From assembly GCA_934746515.1 (NCBI GenBank), contig CAKVFH010000006.1, forward strand, positions 1-64,000: a DNA stretch of 64,000 nucleotides, read 5' to 3'. The position numbers were made by a program, and so were the translations under genes. Source of the stretch: an uncultured Clostridia bacterium. GTDB lineage: Bacteria; Bacillota; Clostridia; Christensenellales; UBA1242. Positions within the stretch are counted from its first letter, which is position 1. Every line of letters begins with the position of its first letter. The notes under the pieces are model-generated. The model made no database searches and had not been told where the DNA came from. It saw only the letters and a program-made list of their open reading frames with translations. Below, piece by piece: positions 33,665 through 41,821 of this stretch.

Positions 33665-34828
33665 ATGGCTAAAAAGAAAAAAGAACCAAAAGTAGAAAAA
33701 GTTTTTGATAGCAAAAATGATAAATCTTCTGATAGTTCAGCTGAAGAAATAATTCAGCCTGATGAAAATGCAGCTAGTAACGTTGATGATTTTCTTGGCA
33801 AAGAAACCCCTGAAGATCGCTTGACTGAAAAACAGAAAGCGAAACTTGAAAAACTCAATAATGTAAAAAGCAAAATTTCAAAAATTTTGCAGAGTTCTAA
33901 CATTGAGATTGTTGATGAAAACTTCAATGATGATTATGATTATGGTTCAGCAGAAAATGTTGATGGGCAATCACAACAAGATTATGACTCTTTAAAAGCA
34001 CTTTACGGTGGCAAAGATAAGGGTAAAAAAGATGAAATAACGCTCACAATTGATGATTTTGATTACACATACATCGGTCAGTATTTGGAAGAATATGATT
34101 TGATGCACATGAAAAATATCAAAAAAGTTAGGATTCAGAAAAAACATTCTCCAAAACTAAAGAAATTTTTGATAATTACTTCAATGGTTATTGTTGTGGC
34201 TGTTGGCGCTTTTCTTGGATTTTATTTCACAAGAGAAATCCCTGTTTATCTTAAAGCAGTAACATTAAATCAGAACGAGCGTTCATATTATGTGAATGAA
34301 AAGTTTGATTACACAGGTCTTTATTTCTTGGCTGAATATTCAGATGGAACGGTAAAAAAGGTAAAACTCGAAAGCAAATATTTTAATAACGATTTGACAA
34401 CTGGTAAAATTGAAAAGACTGGGGAGTTGAACGAAGAAATTGTTTTTGCTAATAATGGAACGGCAAACCTGGTTTTCTCTTATGAAGGTTTTAATGTTGA
34501 CTATGTTGTAACTGTTGTTAAAAAAGTTGAGACTGGCATTAGCGCAATATACACAAGTGGTTTATATAAACTTGGAGTGAATGGCTTAATAACAAAAGAC
34601 TGCTTAAAAATATTTATGGAATATGGCGATTACGGAACAGAACTTGTTGACTTTTCACAAAGCATATCAGTAACTGTTGACGGGGTTAGATGTGCATATA
34701 AAAACGATGGCTACGTAGTTACAAATGGCACAACGGCTGAATCTAGAATTGTTATTCGTTATGGATCATTTGAAGTGCAACTTGATAAAACAAAAGATTT
34801 TGTTTCAAGCATAAAAGACATTACTTAA
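33665..34828 (+). CDS. Single-pass membrane protein with Ig-like ectodomains
   Basis: 387 residues from the ATG at 33665 (GGGGGT upstream). An acidic cytosolic part of ~160 residues precedes one transmembrane helix (~168-188, FLIITSMVIVVAVGAFLGFYF). The exterior has two repeats resembling bacterial Ig-like (Big_3-type) domains: NEKFDYTGLYFLAEYSDGT, then a second with YKLGVNGLITKDCLKIF. No enzyme domain or anchor motif. Surface adhesion or wall binding is plausible, not shown. Its stop codon is inside the following terminator hairpin. Confidence 0.78.
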   Translation: MAKKKKEPKVEKVFDSKNDKSSDSSAEEIIQPDENAASNVDDFLGKETPEDRLTEKQKAKLEKLNNVKSKISKILQSSNIEIVDENFNDDYDYGSAENVDGQSQQDYDSLKALYGGKDKGKKDEITLTIDDFDYTYIGQYLEEYDLMHMKNIKKVRIQKKHSPKLKKFLIITSMVIVVAVGAFLGFYFTREIPVYLKAVTLNQNERSYYVNEKFDYTGLYFLAEYSDGTVKKVKLESKYFNNDLTTGKIEKTGELNEEIVFANNGTANLVFSYEGFNVDYVVTVVKKVETGISAIYTSGLYKLGVNGLITKDCLKIFMEYGDYGTELVDFSQSISVTVDGVRCAYKNDGYVVTNGTTAESRIVIRYGSFEVQLDKTKDFVSSIKDIT

Positions 34829-34847
34829 TTTGTAATGTCTTTTTTTA
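34813..34847. terminator. Terminator spanning the stop codon, between convergent genes
   Basis: A 12-bp perfect stem AAAAGACATTAC/GTAATGTCTTTT (34813-34824 with 34832-34843), 7-nt loop and T-run; the TAA stop (34826-34828) is in the loop. The opposite strand also ends in T residues. Confidence 0.9.
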
Positions 34848-34892
34848 TTTAAGCGTTTTATATAAATAATGTTTGTTGTTTATTTTCAAGTT

Positions 34893-36455
34893 TTAGTTAA
34901 AGCTTGTTGATGTAATTTTATATGGAACTCTAGTGGCTCTGTTATTATCGTTTTGACTAACAGATGTTTGTGTTATTGCTTGATTTGAAGTAACCCTTTC
35001 TGGAGTTCTTTCGGCTCTAATTGTTTTGTTGTTATCATGAAGTGGAATAGGTGAAACGGGTTCTTGATTCATTGTTGGATTGATAGAGTTAGTGTTAACT
35101 TGATTATTTTGTGAGATTGTGCTTGATTGATTTGTTTGATTGTTTCTAGCTCTGTTTCTGTTTCTAATTCGATTTAATCTTGCTCTTTGGCTTGGTGTTA
35201 AATTTTTATCTGAATCAATATTTCTTAAATATTCGCTATTTCTTTGCTGATTTTCAACAATAACTGGTCGATTTTGCGTTTTTTCTTCAAGAGTAACATA
35301 TTCTTTTTGATCATTGTTTCTAACTGTTGAATTATTTATTGTATTACTTGTTGTATTGTTTGACATATTATTTGTTTGGTTAGAAATTTGATTTCTTGGA
35401 TAATATCTATTTGAAATGTTTTGGTTTATTGTGTTATTTGGATTTGGTGTAATAATGCTATTTTGATTTACTAAATTATTTTGGCTAGTTTTAGTGCTGT
35501 TATTGCTGATTGAATTTGTCGTGTCGTTGTCAACCACAGGTTTTTTATCCAAATCTGTTGATGTATTTTCATTTATTAAATTGATTGATTCTGCAATCTC
35601 TTTTGCTAGTTTTGTGTTTTCATTGTTTGCATTTGATGAGTTTTTAAGATTTGATAGCATATTATCATAAGCATTAGTTAAGCTGTTTTGATAATAACAT
35701 GAAGAAGATGTTAGGTTTTGTTCTAGAATAGTGATGATAGACTCAATTGCTGAAATGGTTGAGTCTATTTTATTTGAGCGAATTTCAAGAGCTTCTCCAG
35801 ATTTAATTATGTAATAGTTTACAATATCATCATTGCTTTGATTATTGATTAAGTCACTTGCAATACCGAGTTGGTTTTTAACCATGCCACGATTGCCATT
35901 TAAGAATGATGCGTTTTCTTTGATTACATTAACATAGGCGTTGATAGCTTTTCTGTTTTCATCTGTAAGGTTTACATTTCCGCTGTAAATTTCATTGACA
36001 TAAACCATAAGAATAGCACGCTTTAAAATTAGTTTATTGATTTTTTCGCTGATATCATCTGATGTATTTTCAATTTTTTGGGTTGAAAATTGAACAGATA
36101 AACTCATGCTATTGTCATCACTTGTGAGTGAAATGTAAGGCGAGTCCGATAGAACATATAGTTTAAAATTATCAGTTCTCTCTGATGGTCTTGTGATTGT
36201 GTTTTCAATGTTTGTGTTTGAAATTGTTTTTGAAATAAAATTTGCATCATTGACTGCTGAAACAATTTTTCCAAGATTTGAATTGGTTTTGTTTGTGTCA
36301 ACATAGTCAAGTTTATTGATGCTTGAAACAAAGTCATTTACACCATTATTGATTTTTTGTGCTATTTTTGTGTTTGTTGTGGCGCAGCCAATAGCTGAAA
36401 TTGCGGTTGCTGAAAGCAGTGTTGTTGCCATAATTTTTTTAAATTTATTTTTCAT
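34893..36455 (-). CDS. Asn-rich putative lipoprotein, unknown function
   Basis: 520 residues. The N-terminus MKNKFKKIMATT plus a hydrophobic stretch ends at a lipobox-like ISAIGC (Cys ~24), so export and lipidation are likely, although Ala at -3 is not ideal. Residues ~25-285 are helical with an Asn/Ser bias; ~290-500 is low-complexity Asn, Thr, Gln and Ser with an arginine cluster LNRIRNRNRARNN. Function not recognised. GGAGG lies before the ATG. It is divergent from spoVAC, so a link to sporulation is possible but untested. Confidence 0.75.
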   Translation of the reverse strand: MKNKFKKIMATTLLSATAISAIGCATTNTKIAQKINNGVNDFVSSINKLDYVDTNKTNSNLGKIVSAVNDANFISKTISNTNIENTITRPSERTDNFKLYVLSDSPYISLTSDDNSMSLSVQFSTQKIENTSDDISEKINKLILKRAILMVYVNEIYSGNVNLTDENRKAINAYVNVIKENASFLNGNRGMVKNQLGIASDLINNQSNDDIVNYYIIKSGEALEIRSNKIDSTISAIESIITILEQNLTSSSCYYQNSLTNAYDNMLSNLKNSSNANNENTKLAKEIAESINLINENTSTDLDKKPVVDNDTTNSISNNSTKTSQNNLVNQNSIITPNPNNTINQNISNRYYPRNQISNQTNNMSNNTTSNTINNSTVRNNDQKEYVTLEEKTQNRPVIVENQQRNSEYLRNIDSDKNLTPSQRARLNRIRNRNRARNNQTNQSSTISQNNQVNTNSINPTMNQEPVSPIPLHDNNKTIRAERTPERVTSNQAITQTSVSQNDNNRATRVPYKITSTSFN

Positions 36456-36515
36456 ATTTCCTCCAAATTTATCTAAACTTATTTTTTGTAATTTAAAAGA
36501 AAATATTTATAAATT

Positions 36516-36546
36516 GAATAAAATTTATGCTTTTACGGAAATATTT
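36516..36546 (+). promoter_or_regulatory. Candidate forespore (SigF/SigG-type) promoter of the spoVA genes
   Basis: GAATA (36516-36520), 16 bp, then GGAAATATTT (36537-36546), which fits the Bacillus SigF -10 GGNNANANT; GAATA fits the -35 GHATA used by SigF/SigG. No housekeeping promoter is evident. Matched from memory of the consensus. Confidence 0.45.
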
Positions 36547-36576
36547 AAGTAAAATTGCGCTTTTTGGGAGATTTTT

Positions 36577-37038
36577 ATGGTTGAAAATAAGTTAAAAAGG
36601 AATGAAGAATATCTTGAATATGTTGAAAAACAAACGCCAAAAACAGGATGGTTTAATTCGCTTTTTCATGCGTTTATTGTTGGTGGAATGATTTGTTGTA
36701 TGGGTCAAATGTTTGGTGATATCATCAAATCATACAATCCTAACATGGATATTTTGAGAGTGGGTGCATGGATAAATATTATAGTTATTACCATAACGAT
36801 AATATTGACAGCAATTGGTGTTTTTGATAGGATTGCGAAATTTGGTGGCGCTGGAACTTTTATTCCGATTTCTGGTTTTGCTAATAGTATTGCATCATGT
36901 GCGATTGAATTTAAAAATGAAGGTTTAATCTTTGGTGTTGGTGCAAAGATGTTTTATGTTGCAGGTCCGGTTCTTGTAAATGGTGTTGGCTATTCAATTA
37001 TTGTTGGTTTAATTTATATGTTGATTTCAATTTTTTAG
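36577..37038 (+). CDS. spoVAC: SpoVAC, spore dipicolinate channel component
   Basis: 153 residues, four membrane segments with the family's FHAFIVGGMICCMGQ and GGAGTFIPISGFANS. SpoVAC is the membrane channel that loads dipicolinic acid into the forespore and releases it at germination. First of spoVAC-spoVAD-spoVAE; GGGAG precedes the ATG. Confidence 0.96.
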   Translation: MVENKLKRNEEYLEYVEKQTPKTGWFNSLFHAFIVGGMICCMGQMFGDIIKSYNPNMDILRVGAWINIIVITITIILTAIGVFDRIAKFGGAGTFIPISGFANSIASCAIEFKNEGLIFGVGAKMFYVAGPVLVNGVGYSIIVGLIYMLISIF

Positions 37039-37046
37039 GAGATGGT

Positions 37047-38051
37047 ATGAAGGTTATAAAAAAATTTGTCTATGAACTTGAAGGCGATTGTGGCATAATT
37101 GGAAATGCTGAACTTGTTGGCGAAAAAGAAAAACAGGGTGTGTTTTCAAAATATTTTTCTGACTCGGTCTCGGATGATAAAATGGGTGAAAAAACATTTG
37201 AAAAAGGTGAGAGAAAAATGCTTGGAAAAGTGTGTGAACTTGCTATTAAAAATTCGAAGATAACAAATGAAGATGTTAGTGTTTTTCTTGGTGGTGATTT
37301 GATGAATCAACTTGTTTCAACCAACTATATTGCTGAAAAATTTCAAATACCTTTTGTTGGTGTTTATTCTGCTTGTTCGACACTTACTGCGAGTTTGGGT
37401 ATTGGTGCAGCGCTTGTTGAAAGTGGTGGTTTTAAAAATGTTTTATGTTCTGCTATAAGTCATTTTTCTTCAGCGGAAAGACAATATCGCTATCCGCTTG
37501 AATTTGGAAATCAAAGGCAGTGCTATTCGCAATGGACGGTGACAGCTGGTGGGGCTTTTGTTATTTCGAATAAAAAAACAGATATACAAATCACAAAAGT
37601 TTGTTTCGGAAGAGTTCAAGATTATGGTGTTTTGGATATTGCGAATATGGGTGCAGCGATGGCGCCTGCGGCTTGTGATACGCTTTGTAATTTTTTTAAT
37701 GAAACTAAAACCAAGCCGCAAGATTATGACTTGATTGCGTCAGGTGATTTGGGAAAACTTGGTTCTGATATTCTTCGTGATATGATGGAGAAAAATGGTT
37801 TTCCATTAGCAAAAGAATATATGGATTGTGGACACTCGATATATTCGTTTGATGAAGAGTCTTATCAAGGTGGAAGTGGTGCGGGCTGTTCAGCGGCGGT
37901 TCTTTCTGGTTACATATTAAAGAAAATGAAAGAAGGGACTTTTAAAAAAGTTTTAATGATTGCAACGGGTGCGCTGATGAGCACTATAACTAATCAGCAG
38001 GGTGACCCAATTCCTGCGGTGGCGCATTTGATCGAATTTACAAGAGTTTAG
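37047..38051 (+). CDS. spoVAD: SpoVAD, dipicolinate-binding protein
   Basis: 334 residues, thiolase-like fold: VYSACSTLTASLGIG, HFSSAERQYRYPLEFG and the C-terminal TGALMSTITNQQG typical of SpoVAD. It binds dipicolinate and serves the SpoVA channel at the inner spore membrane. AGGAG is just upstream, eight bases after spoVAC. Confidence 0.96.
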   Translation: MKVIKKFVYELEGDCGIIGNAELVGEKEKQGVFSKYFSDSVSDDKMGEKTFEKGERKMLGKVCELAIKNSKITNEDVSVFLGGDLMNQLVSTNYIAEKFQIPFVGVYSACSTLTASLGIGAALVESGGFKNVLCSAISHFSSAERQYRYPLEFGNQRQCYSQWTVTAGGAFVISNKKTDIQITKVCFGRVQDYGVLDIANMGAAMAPAACDTLCNFFNETKTKPQDYDLIASGDLGKLGSDILRDMMEKNGFPLAKEYMDCGHSIYSFDEESYQGGSGAGCSAAVLSGYILKKMKEGTFKKVLMIATGALMSTITNQQGDPIPAVAHLIEFTRV

Positions 38052-38114
38052 TTTTTTTGATTTATATTGATTTTAGCTAAAGAAAAGAGAAGTTAAAATG
38101 ATGGGAGATAATTT

Positions 38115-38489
38115 ATGTTTGAAACATTGTTTATGTATGCGAAAGTATTTTTGGTTGGTGGAATAATTTGCATGATTGGTGAACTTATTGAAATAAAAAC
38201 TAAAATCACACCGGCAAGAATTCTTGTTTTATTTTTGATGATTGGTGCGGTTCTTGGTGGATTTGGAATTTATAATTATATTGTTGAATGGGCTGGTGCT
38301 GGAGCGACTTTGCCGATAACGGGTTTTGGAAATTCACTTGCGCGTGGTGCAATTGAAGGTGCTAAAACAAATGGTTTGTTTGGTGCTATTGGTGGTGGAT
38401 TGATGGCGACTTCAGCTGGTGTTGCAGTTTCAATTGGGTTAGCTTATATGGTTTCATTCTTTGTTTCTTCGAAGTCAAAAAAGAGCTGA
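38115..38489 (+). CDS. spoVAE: SpoVAE (SpoVAEb), spore channel component
   Basis: 124 residues, hydrophobic, with the family motif WAGAGATLPITGFGNSLARG. It completes the three-gene set AC-AD-AE common in Clostridia; the extra SpoVAA/AB/AF genes of Bacillus are absent. GGGAGATAAT precedes the ATG. Confidence 0.95.
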   Translation: MFETLFMYAKVFLVGGIICMIGELIEIKTKITPARILVLFLMIGAVLGGFGIYNYIVEWAGAGATLPITGFGNSLARGAIEGAKTNGLFGAIGGGLMATSAGVAVSIGLAYMVSFFVSSKSKKS

Positions 38490-38491
38490 TG

Positions 38492-38520
38492 TAATATTTG
38501 ATTATAAATTTTCATATAAT
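38492..38520 (+). promoter_or_regulatory. SigE-type promoter abutting the yunB start codon
   Basis: TAATATT (38492-38498) matches the SigE -35 KMATATT exactly; a 14-bp spacer and CATATAAT (38513-38520) match the -10 CATAYAHT. yunB is a SigE gene in Bacillus. The -10 ends 5 bases before the ATG, so the transcript should start at or next to the start codon. Confidence 0.75.
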
Positions 38521-38525
38521 TTATT

Positions 38526-39227
38526 ATGAAAAATAAAAATAGAAAAAGTCGAATAAATGCCATAAATTTATCAAAATTTCGGATAAAAAATAAATTATTT
38601 GCGTTTTTTCTATTTGTTTTTATAATAGGATTTTTGTATTGCAGATACTTGGCTGTGCCAATTGTTATTAGAAATACTGAATCTCAAATTAAAAGTTATG
38701 CGACAAAATCAATCAACTATGCCATTGCTGACACGATGAATCAAAATATTAGTTATGGCGATTTGGTGAATATTGTTAAAGATAAAAATGATAATGTTTC
38801 ATACATTGAAGCGAATTCTGTGAGAATTAACTTGCTGTCGAAAAGTATGAGTAAGGTTGTTATGTCAAACTTTTTGGAGTTTGCAAAATGGCCAATTAAA
38901 ATTGCTATTGGTTCGTTTACTGGTATTTCAATTTTGTCGGGTGTTGGCCCAAAACTTGCGTTTGATATTTCTCCGTTTGGTGAAGTGCTATGTTCATTTT
39001 CTTCTAACTTTGAGTCTGCTGGAATTAACCAAACATATCATAAATTGTATTTAATAATATCATTAAAAATTTATGTTGTGTTTCCGTTTAGAAAATTGCA
39101 AGTGTCAAGTGAATCAGAAGTTCTTTTGTGTGAAACTTTGATTATTGGAAAAATACCAGATGTTTATTTGAATTCTGGAAACTTGACGGAAATGTTGAAT
39201 CTTGTTCCAACAAAGTTTAGTTCATAG
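38526..39227 (+). CDS. yunB: YunB sporulation protein
   Basis: 233 residues. An N-terminal transmembrane helix (~24-44) is followed by the conserved YunB body: RNTESQIKSYATKSINYAI, GSFTGISILSGVGPK and SAGINQTYHKLYL. It is a mother-cell sporulation protein of unclear biochemical role. No ribosome binding site; no alternative start before the membrane helix. Probably translated from a leaderless SigE transcript. Confidence 0.92.
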   Translation: MKNKNRKSRINAINLSKFRIKNKLFAFFLFVFIIGFLYCRYLAVPIVIRNTESQIKSYATKSINYAIADTMNQNISYGDLVNIVKDKNDNVSYIEANSVRINLLSKSMSKVVMSNFLEFAKWPIKIAIGSFTGISILSGVGPKLAFDISPFGEVLCSFSSNFESAGINQTYHKLYLIISLKIYVVFPFRKLQVSSESEVLLCETLIIGKIPDVYLNSGNLTEMLNLVPTKFSS

Positions 39228-39250
39228 CTTATTAAATTTCGAAATAGATT

Positions 39251-39294
39251 TTATTAAGCAATATGTTAATTTTAGTTTTATTATTAAGTAATAT
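39251..39294 (+). repeat. Short direct repeat, 30-base period
   Basis: TTATTAAGCAATAT (39251-39264) and TTATTAAGTAATAT (39281-39294) differ at one base. They lie in the 268-base gap after yunB, which otherwise shows only a terminator and the iscS promoter. Confidence 0.6.
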
Positions 39295-39371
39295 TTTTGC
39301 CGAATAGTTTAGGTTGATACTACTATAGAATAATCAAGATGATTTATTTTTTTTAATGAGATATGAAATAT

Positions 39372-39404
39372 AAAAAGGATAATATTTTTGTTATCCTTTT
39401 TGTT
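39372..39404 (+). terminator. Terminator downstream of yunB
   Basis: AAAAAGGATAA (39372-39382) pairs perfectly with TTATCCTTTTT (39391-39401), 8-nt loop. Confidence 0.85.
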
Positions 39405-39460
39405 TTAACTACTGAATTAGATTTTGGTTGGCAAAAGCAGTTTTGTGAGATTGTTTGTTC

Positions 39461-39489
39461 TTGACAAAAGTGTTAAATTGTTACATAAT
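39461..39489 (+). promoter_or_regulatory. Promoter of iscS-thiI
   Basis: TTGACA (39461-39466), 17 bp, CATAAT (39484-39489). The predicted start falls on the ATG at 39496. Confidence 0.75.
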
Positions 39490-39495
39490 ATCTTT

Positions 39496-40650
39496 ATGGA
39501 AAAAATATATTATTTAGATAATGCTGCAACCACTAAACCATTTGAAGAAAGCATTGAAATTTATAAAGAATGCGTTAGTGATTTTTATAATCCAAGTGCT
39601 GCATACAGACAAGCTATTGCTGTTAGAAAAAAGTTTGAAGAAGCAAGACAGGTGATAACAAATTTGCTGGGTGGAAAAAATGGGAGATTGCTTTTTACAT
39701 CAAGTGCAACGGAATCAAACAACACTGTTTTTGATGGTGTGCATTTAAGAAAGGGGCAAGTTGTTTTGGTTTCAAAATCAGAACATCCAGCAGTTTTTCA
39801 AGCAGCTCACAGACTTGAACAAAAGGGAATTATTGTTAAAGATTTGCCACTTAACACTGTGGGGCAAGTTGACTTTGATGAGTTTAAAAAACTTATGACA
39901 AATGAAGTTGCTCTTGTTTCTGTCATTCATGTTTCAAACGAAACTGGTGCAATAAATGATGTTAAAAAACTTTGTGAATTTGCAAAAAGTGTTAATCCAA
40001 AAGTTGTGTTTCATAGTGATGGTGTTCAGGCATTTGGAAAAATAAAAGTTAACCTAAATAATCTTGGTGTTGATTTGTATACAATCTCGGCGCATAAGAT
40101 TTATGCCCCAAAAGGCGTTGCTGGGCTCTGGATTAAAAATGGAATTTTTGTTGATCCTTTGCTTGTTGGCGGTGGTCAAGAAACAGGTCTCCGTTCATCA
40201 ACTGAAAATGTGTTTGGTGCTCTTGCATTAGCATATTCAGCTAAAAAAGCAATTTGTGAAATTGAACAAAATAACGCAAAAGTTCTCCAAAAAAGACGAA
40301 ATTTGATTGATTTATTGCAAAAAAGTGAAATTTCTTGCGATTTTTCTATAAATGAATGTAAAAATCAATCGCCATATATTTTGTCAATTTTGTTTAAAGG
40401 AATAAAAGGTGAAGTTTTGATTCATGCTTTGGAAGATGATGGAATTTTGGTTTCTACTGGTTCTGCTTGTTCTTCAAAAAAAGCAGGAAACAGAACTTTG
40501 GAAGCAATGGGAAAAACTGCTGATGAAGTTGTTGGAAGTGTGAGAATTAGTTTTTCAGCTTACGACGATTTTGATGAAAATTATGTTGCTGATTCTATTG
40601 TTAAAAATGTTTTAAGATTTGAAAAAAATATAAAGGTTACAAAGGGTTAA
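39496..40650 (+). CDS. iscS: Cysteine desulfurase (NifS/IscS-like)
   Basis: 384 residues from the ATG at 39496; an upstream in-frame ATG at 39424 would contain the promoter. The PLP lysine is in SAHKIYAPKG, and the active-site Cys loop is STGSACSS. It moves cysteine sulfur onto itself for transfer to acceptors; its partner here is thiI, two bases downstream, so 4-thiouridine in tRNA and/or thiamine synthesis is the probable use. No ribosome binding site precedes the ATG. Confidence 0.95.
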   Translation: MEKIYYLDNAATTKPFEESIEIYKECVSDFYNPSAAYRQAIAVRKKFEEARQVITNLLGGKNGRLLFTSSATESNNTVFDGVHLRKGQVVLVSKSEHPAVFQAAHRLEQKGIIVKDLPLNTVGQVDFDEFKKLMTNEVALVSVIHVSNETGAINDVKKLCEFAKSVNPKVVFHSDGVQAFGKIKVNLNNLGVDLYTISAHKIYAPKGVAGLWIKNGIFVDPLLVGGGQETGLRSSTENVFGALALAYSAKKAICEIEQNNAKVLQKRRNLIDLLQKSEISCDFSINECKNQSPYILSILFKGIKGEVLIHALEDDGILVSTGSACSSKKAGNRTLEAMGKTADEVVGSVRISFSAYDDFDENYVADSIVKNVLRFEKNIKVTKG

Positions 40651-40652
40651 AA

Positions 40653-41819
40653 ATGGAAAGAGTAATACTTATTAGATTTGGTGAAATATTTTTGAAAGGA
40701 AAAAACAGGGGATTTTTTGAAAAAGCCCTGCTTAATAATATTAGAAAATCACTTGATAGTGTGAATGCTGAAGTTGTGAAAGTTCCCGGCAGATTTATTG
40801 TTCAAAATTATAATGAAGATGATGAAACAGAAATTATTGATAGGCTTTTAAAGATTGCAGGTATATTTTCATTTTCACCAGCGATTTATTTTGATACTTC
40901 ACTTGAGAATATTTCAAATAATGCAGTTCAAATTATGTCTGGTTTATCAGGATCATTTAAGGTTTCAACAAATAGAGCAGATAAAAAATTTGAGCTTAAT
41001 TCCATGGAAATTTCAAGAGAAATTGGTGGAAAAATTTTGGAAAGTAACCACAATTTAAAGGTTGATATCAATAATCCACAGTATGTTTTGAATATTGATT
41101 TGAGAGAAAATGACAAGACATTTATGTTTGAAAAATCATATATGGGTGTTGGTGGTATGCCTGTTGGAACTTCAGGTTCTGGGCTTGTTCTTTTGTCTGG
41201 TGGAATTGATAGCCCTGTTGCTGTTTACATGATGGCAAAACGCGGTGTAAAAATTTCTGCTGTGCATTTCCACAGCTATCCTTATACATCAAATTTTGCT
41301 AGAGAAAAGGTTGAAGAACTTGCAAAAATTTTAACTGGTTTTACTGGTGATATGACAATTTATATGGTTTCAATGACCGAACTTCAAGAGCAAATTCATG
41401 CAAGCTGTGATGACTCATATATGATTACGCTTCTTCGTAGGGGAATGTTCACTATTGCTGAAAGGCTTGCTAAAAAATATGGCAAGAAAATGATAATTAC
41501 TGGTGAAAGTTTAGGGCAAGTTGCAAGCCAAACAATTGAGAGCATGACAGTTGTTTCTGAAGTTGTTAAATCTACTCCAATCATTAGACCACTTGTTGCT
41601 TTTGACAAATGCGAGACAATTGATATTGCGAAAAAGATTGGAACATTTGAAACTTCAATCAAACCATTTGAAGATTGTTGCACCGTATTTTTGCCAGACA
41701 GTCCAGTGGTTAGACCACAACTTTATAAGGTGTTAAAGGAGCAAGAAAAAATTGATTTTGATGCAATTTTGGATAGAGCAATGGACAGTGTTGAAGTGGT
41801 TGAAATTAAAGCTGATTAA
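40653..41819 (+). CDS. thiI: ThiI, tRNA 4-thiouridine synthase
   Basis: 388 residues. N-terminal ferredoxin-like and THUMP domains (1-165), then the PP-loop LLSGGIDSPVAVYMMAKRG (~180-198) and the GESLGQVASQT motif. It lacks the C-terminal rhodanese domain of E. coli ThiI, as is usual in Firmicutes, where a dedicated desulfurase gives the sulfur directly. Paired with iscS. It ends two bases from the convergent PBP gene with no obvious terminator. Confidence 0.95.
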   Translation: MERVILIRFGEIFLKGKNRGFFEKALLNNIRKSLDSVNAEVVKVPGRFIVQNYNEDDETEIIDRLLKIAGIFSFSPAIYFDTSLENISNNAVQIMSGLSGSFKVSTNRADKKFELNSMEISREIGGKILESNHNLKVDINNPQYVLNIDLRENDKTFMFEKSYMGVGGMPVGTSGSGLVLLSGGIDSPVAVYMMAKRGVKISAVHFHSYPYTSNFAREKVEELAKILTGFTGDMTIYMVSMTELQEQIHASCDDSYMITLLRRGMFTIAERLAKKYGKKMIITGESLGQVASQTIESMTVVSEVVKSTPIIRPLVAFDKCETIDIAKKIGTFETSIKPFEDCCTVFLPDSPVVRPQLYKVLKEQEKIDFDAILDRAMDSVEVVEIKAD

Positions 41820-41821
41820 CA

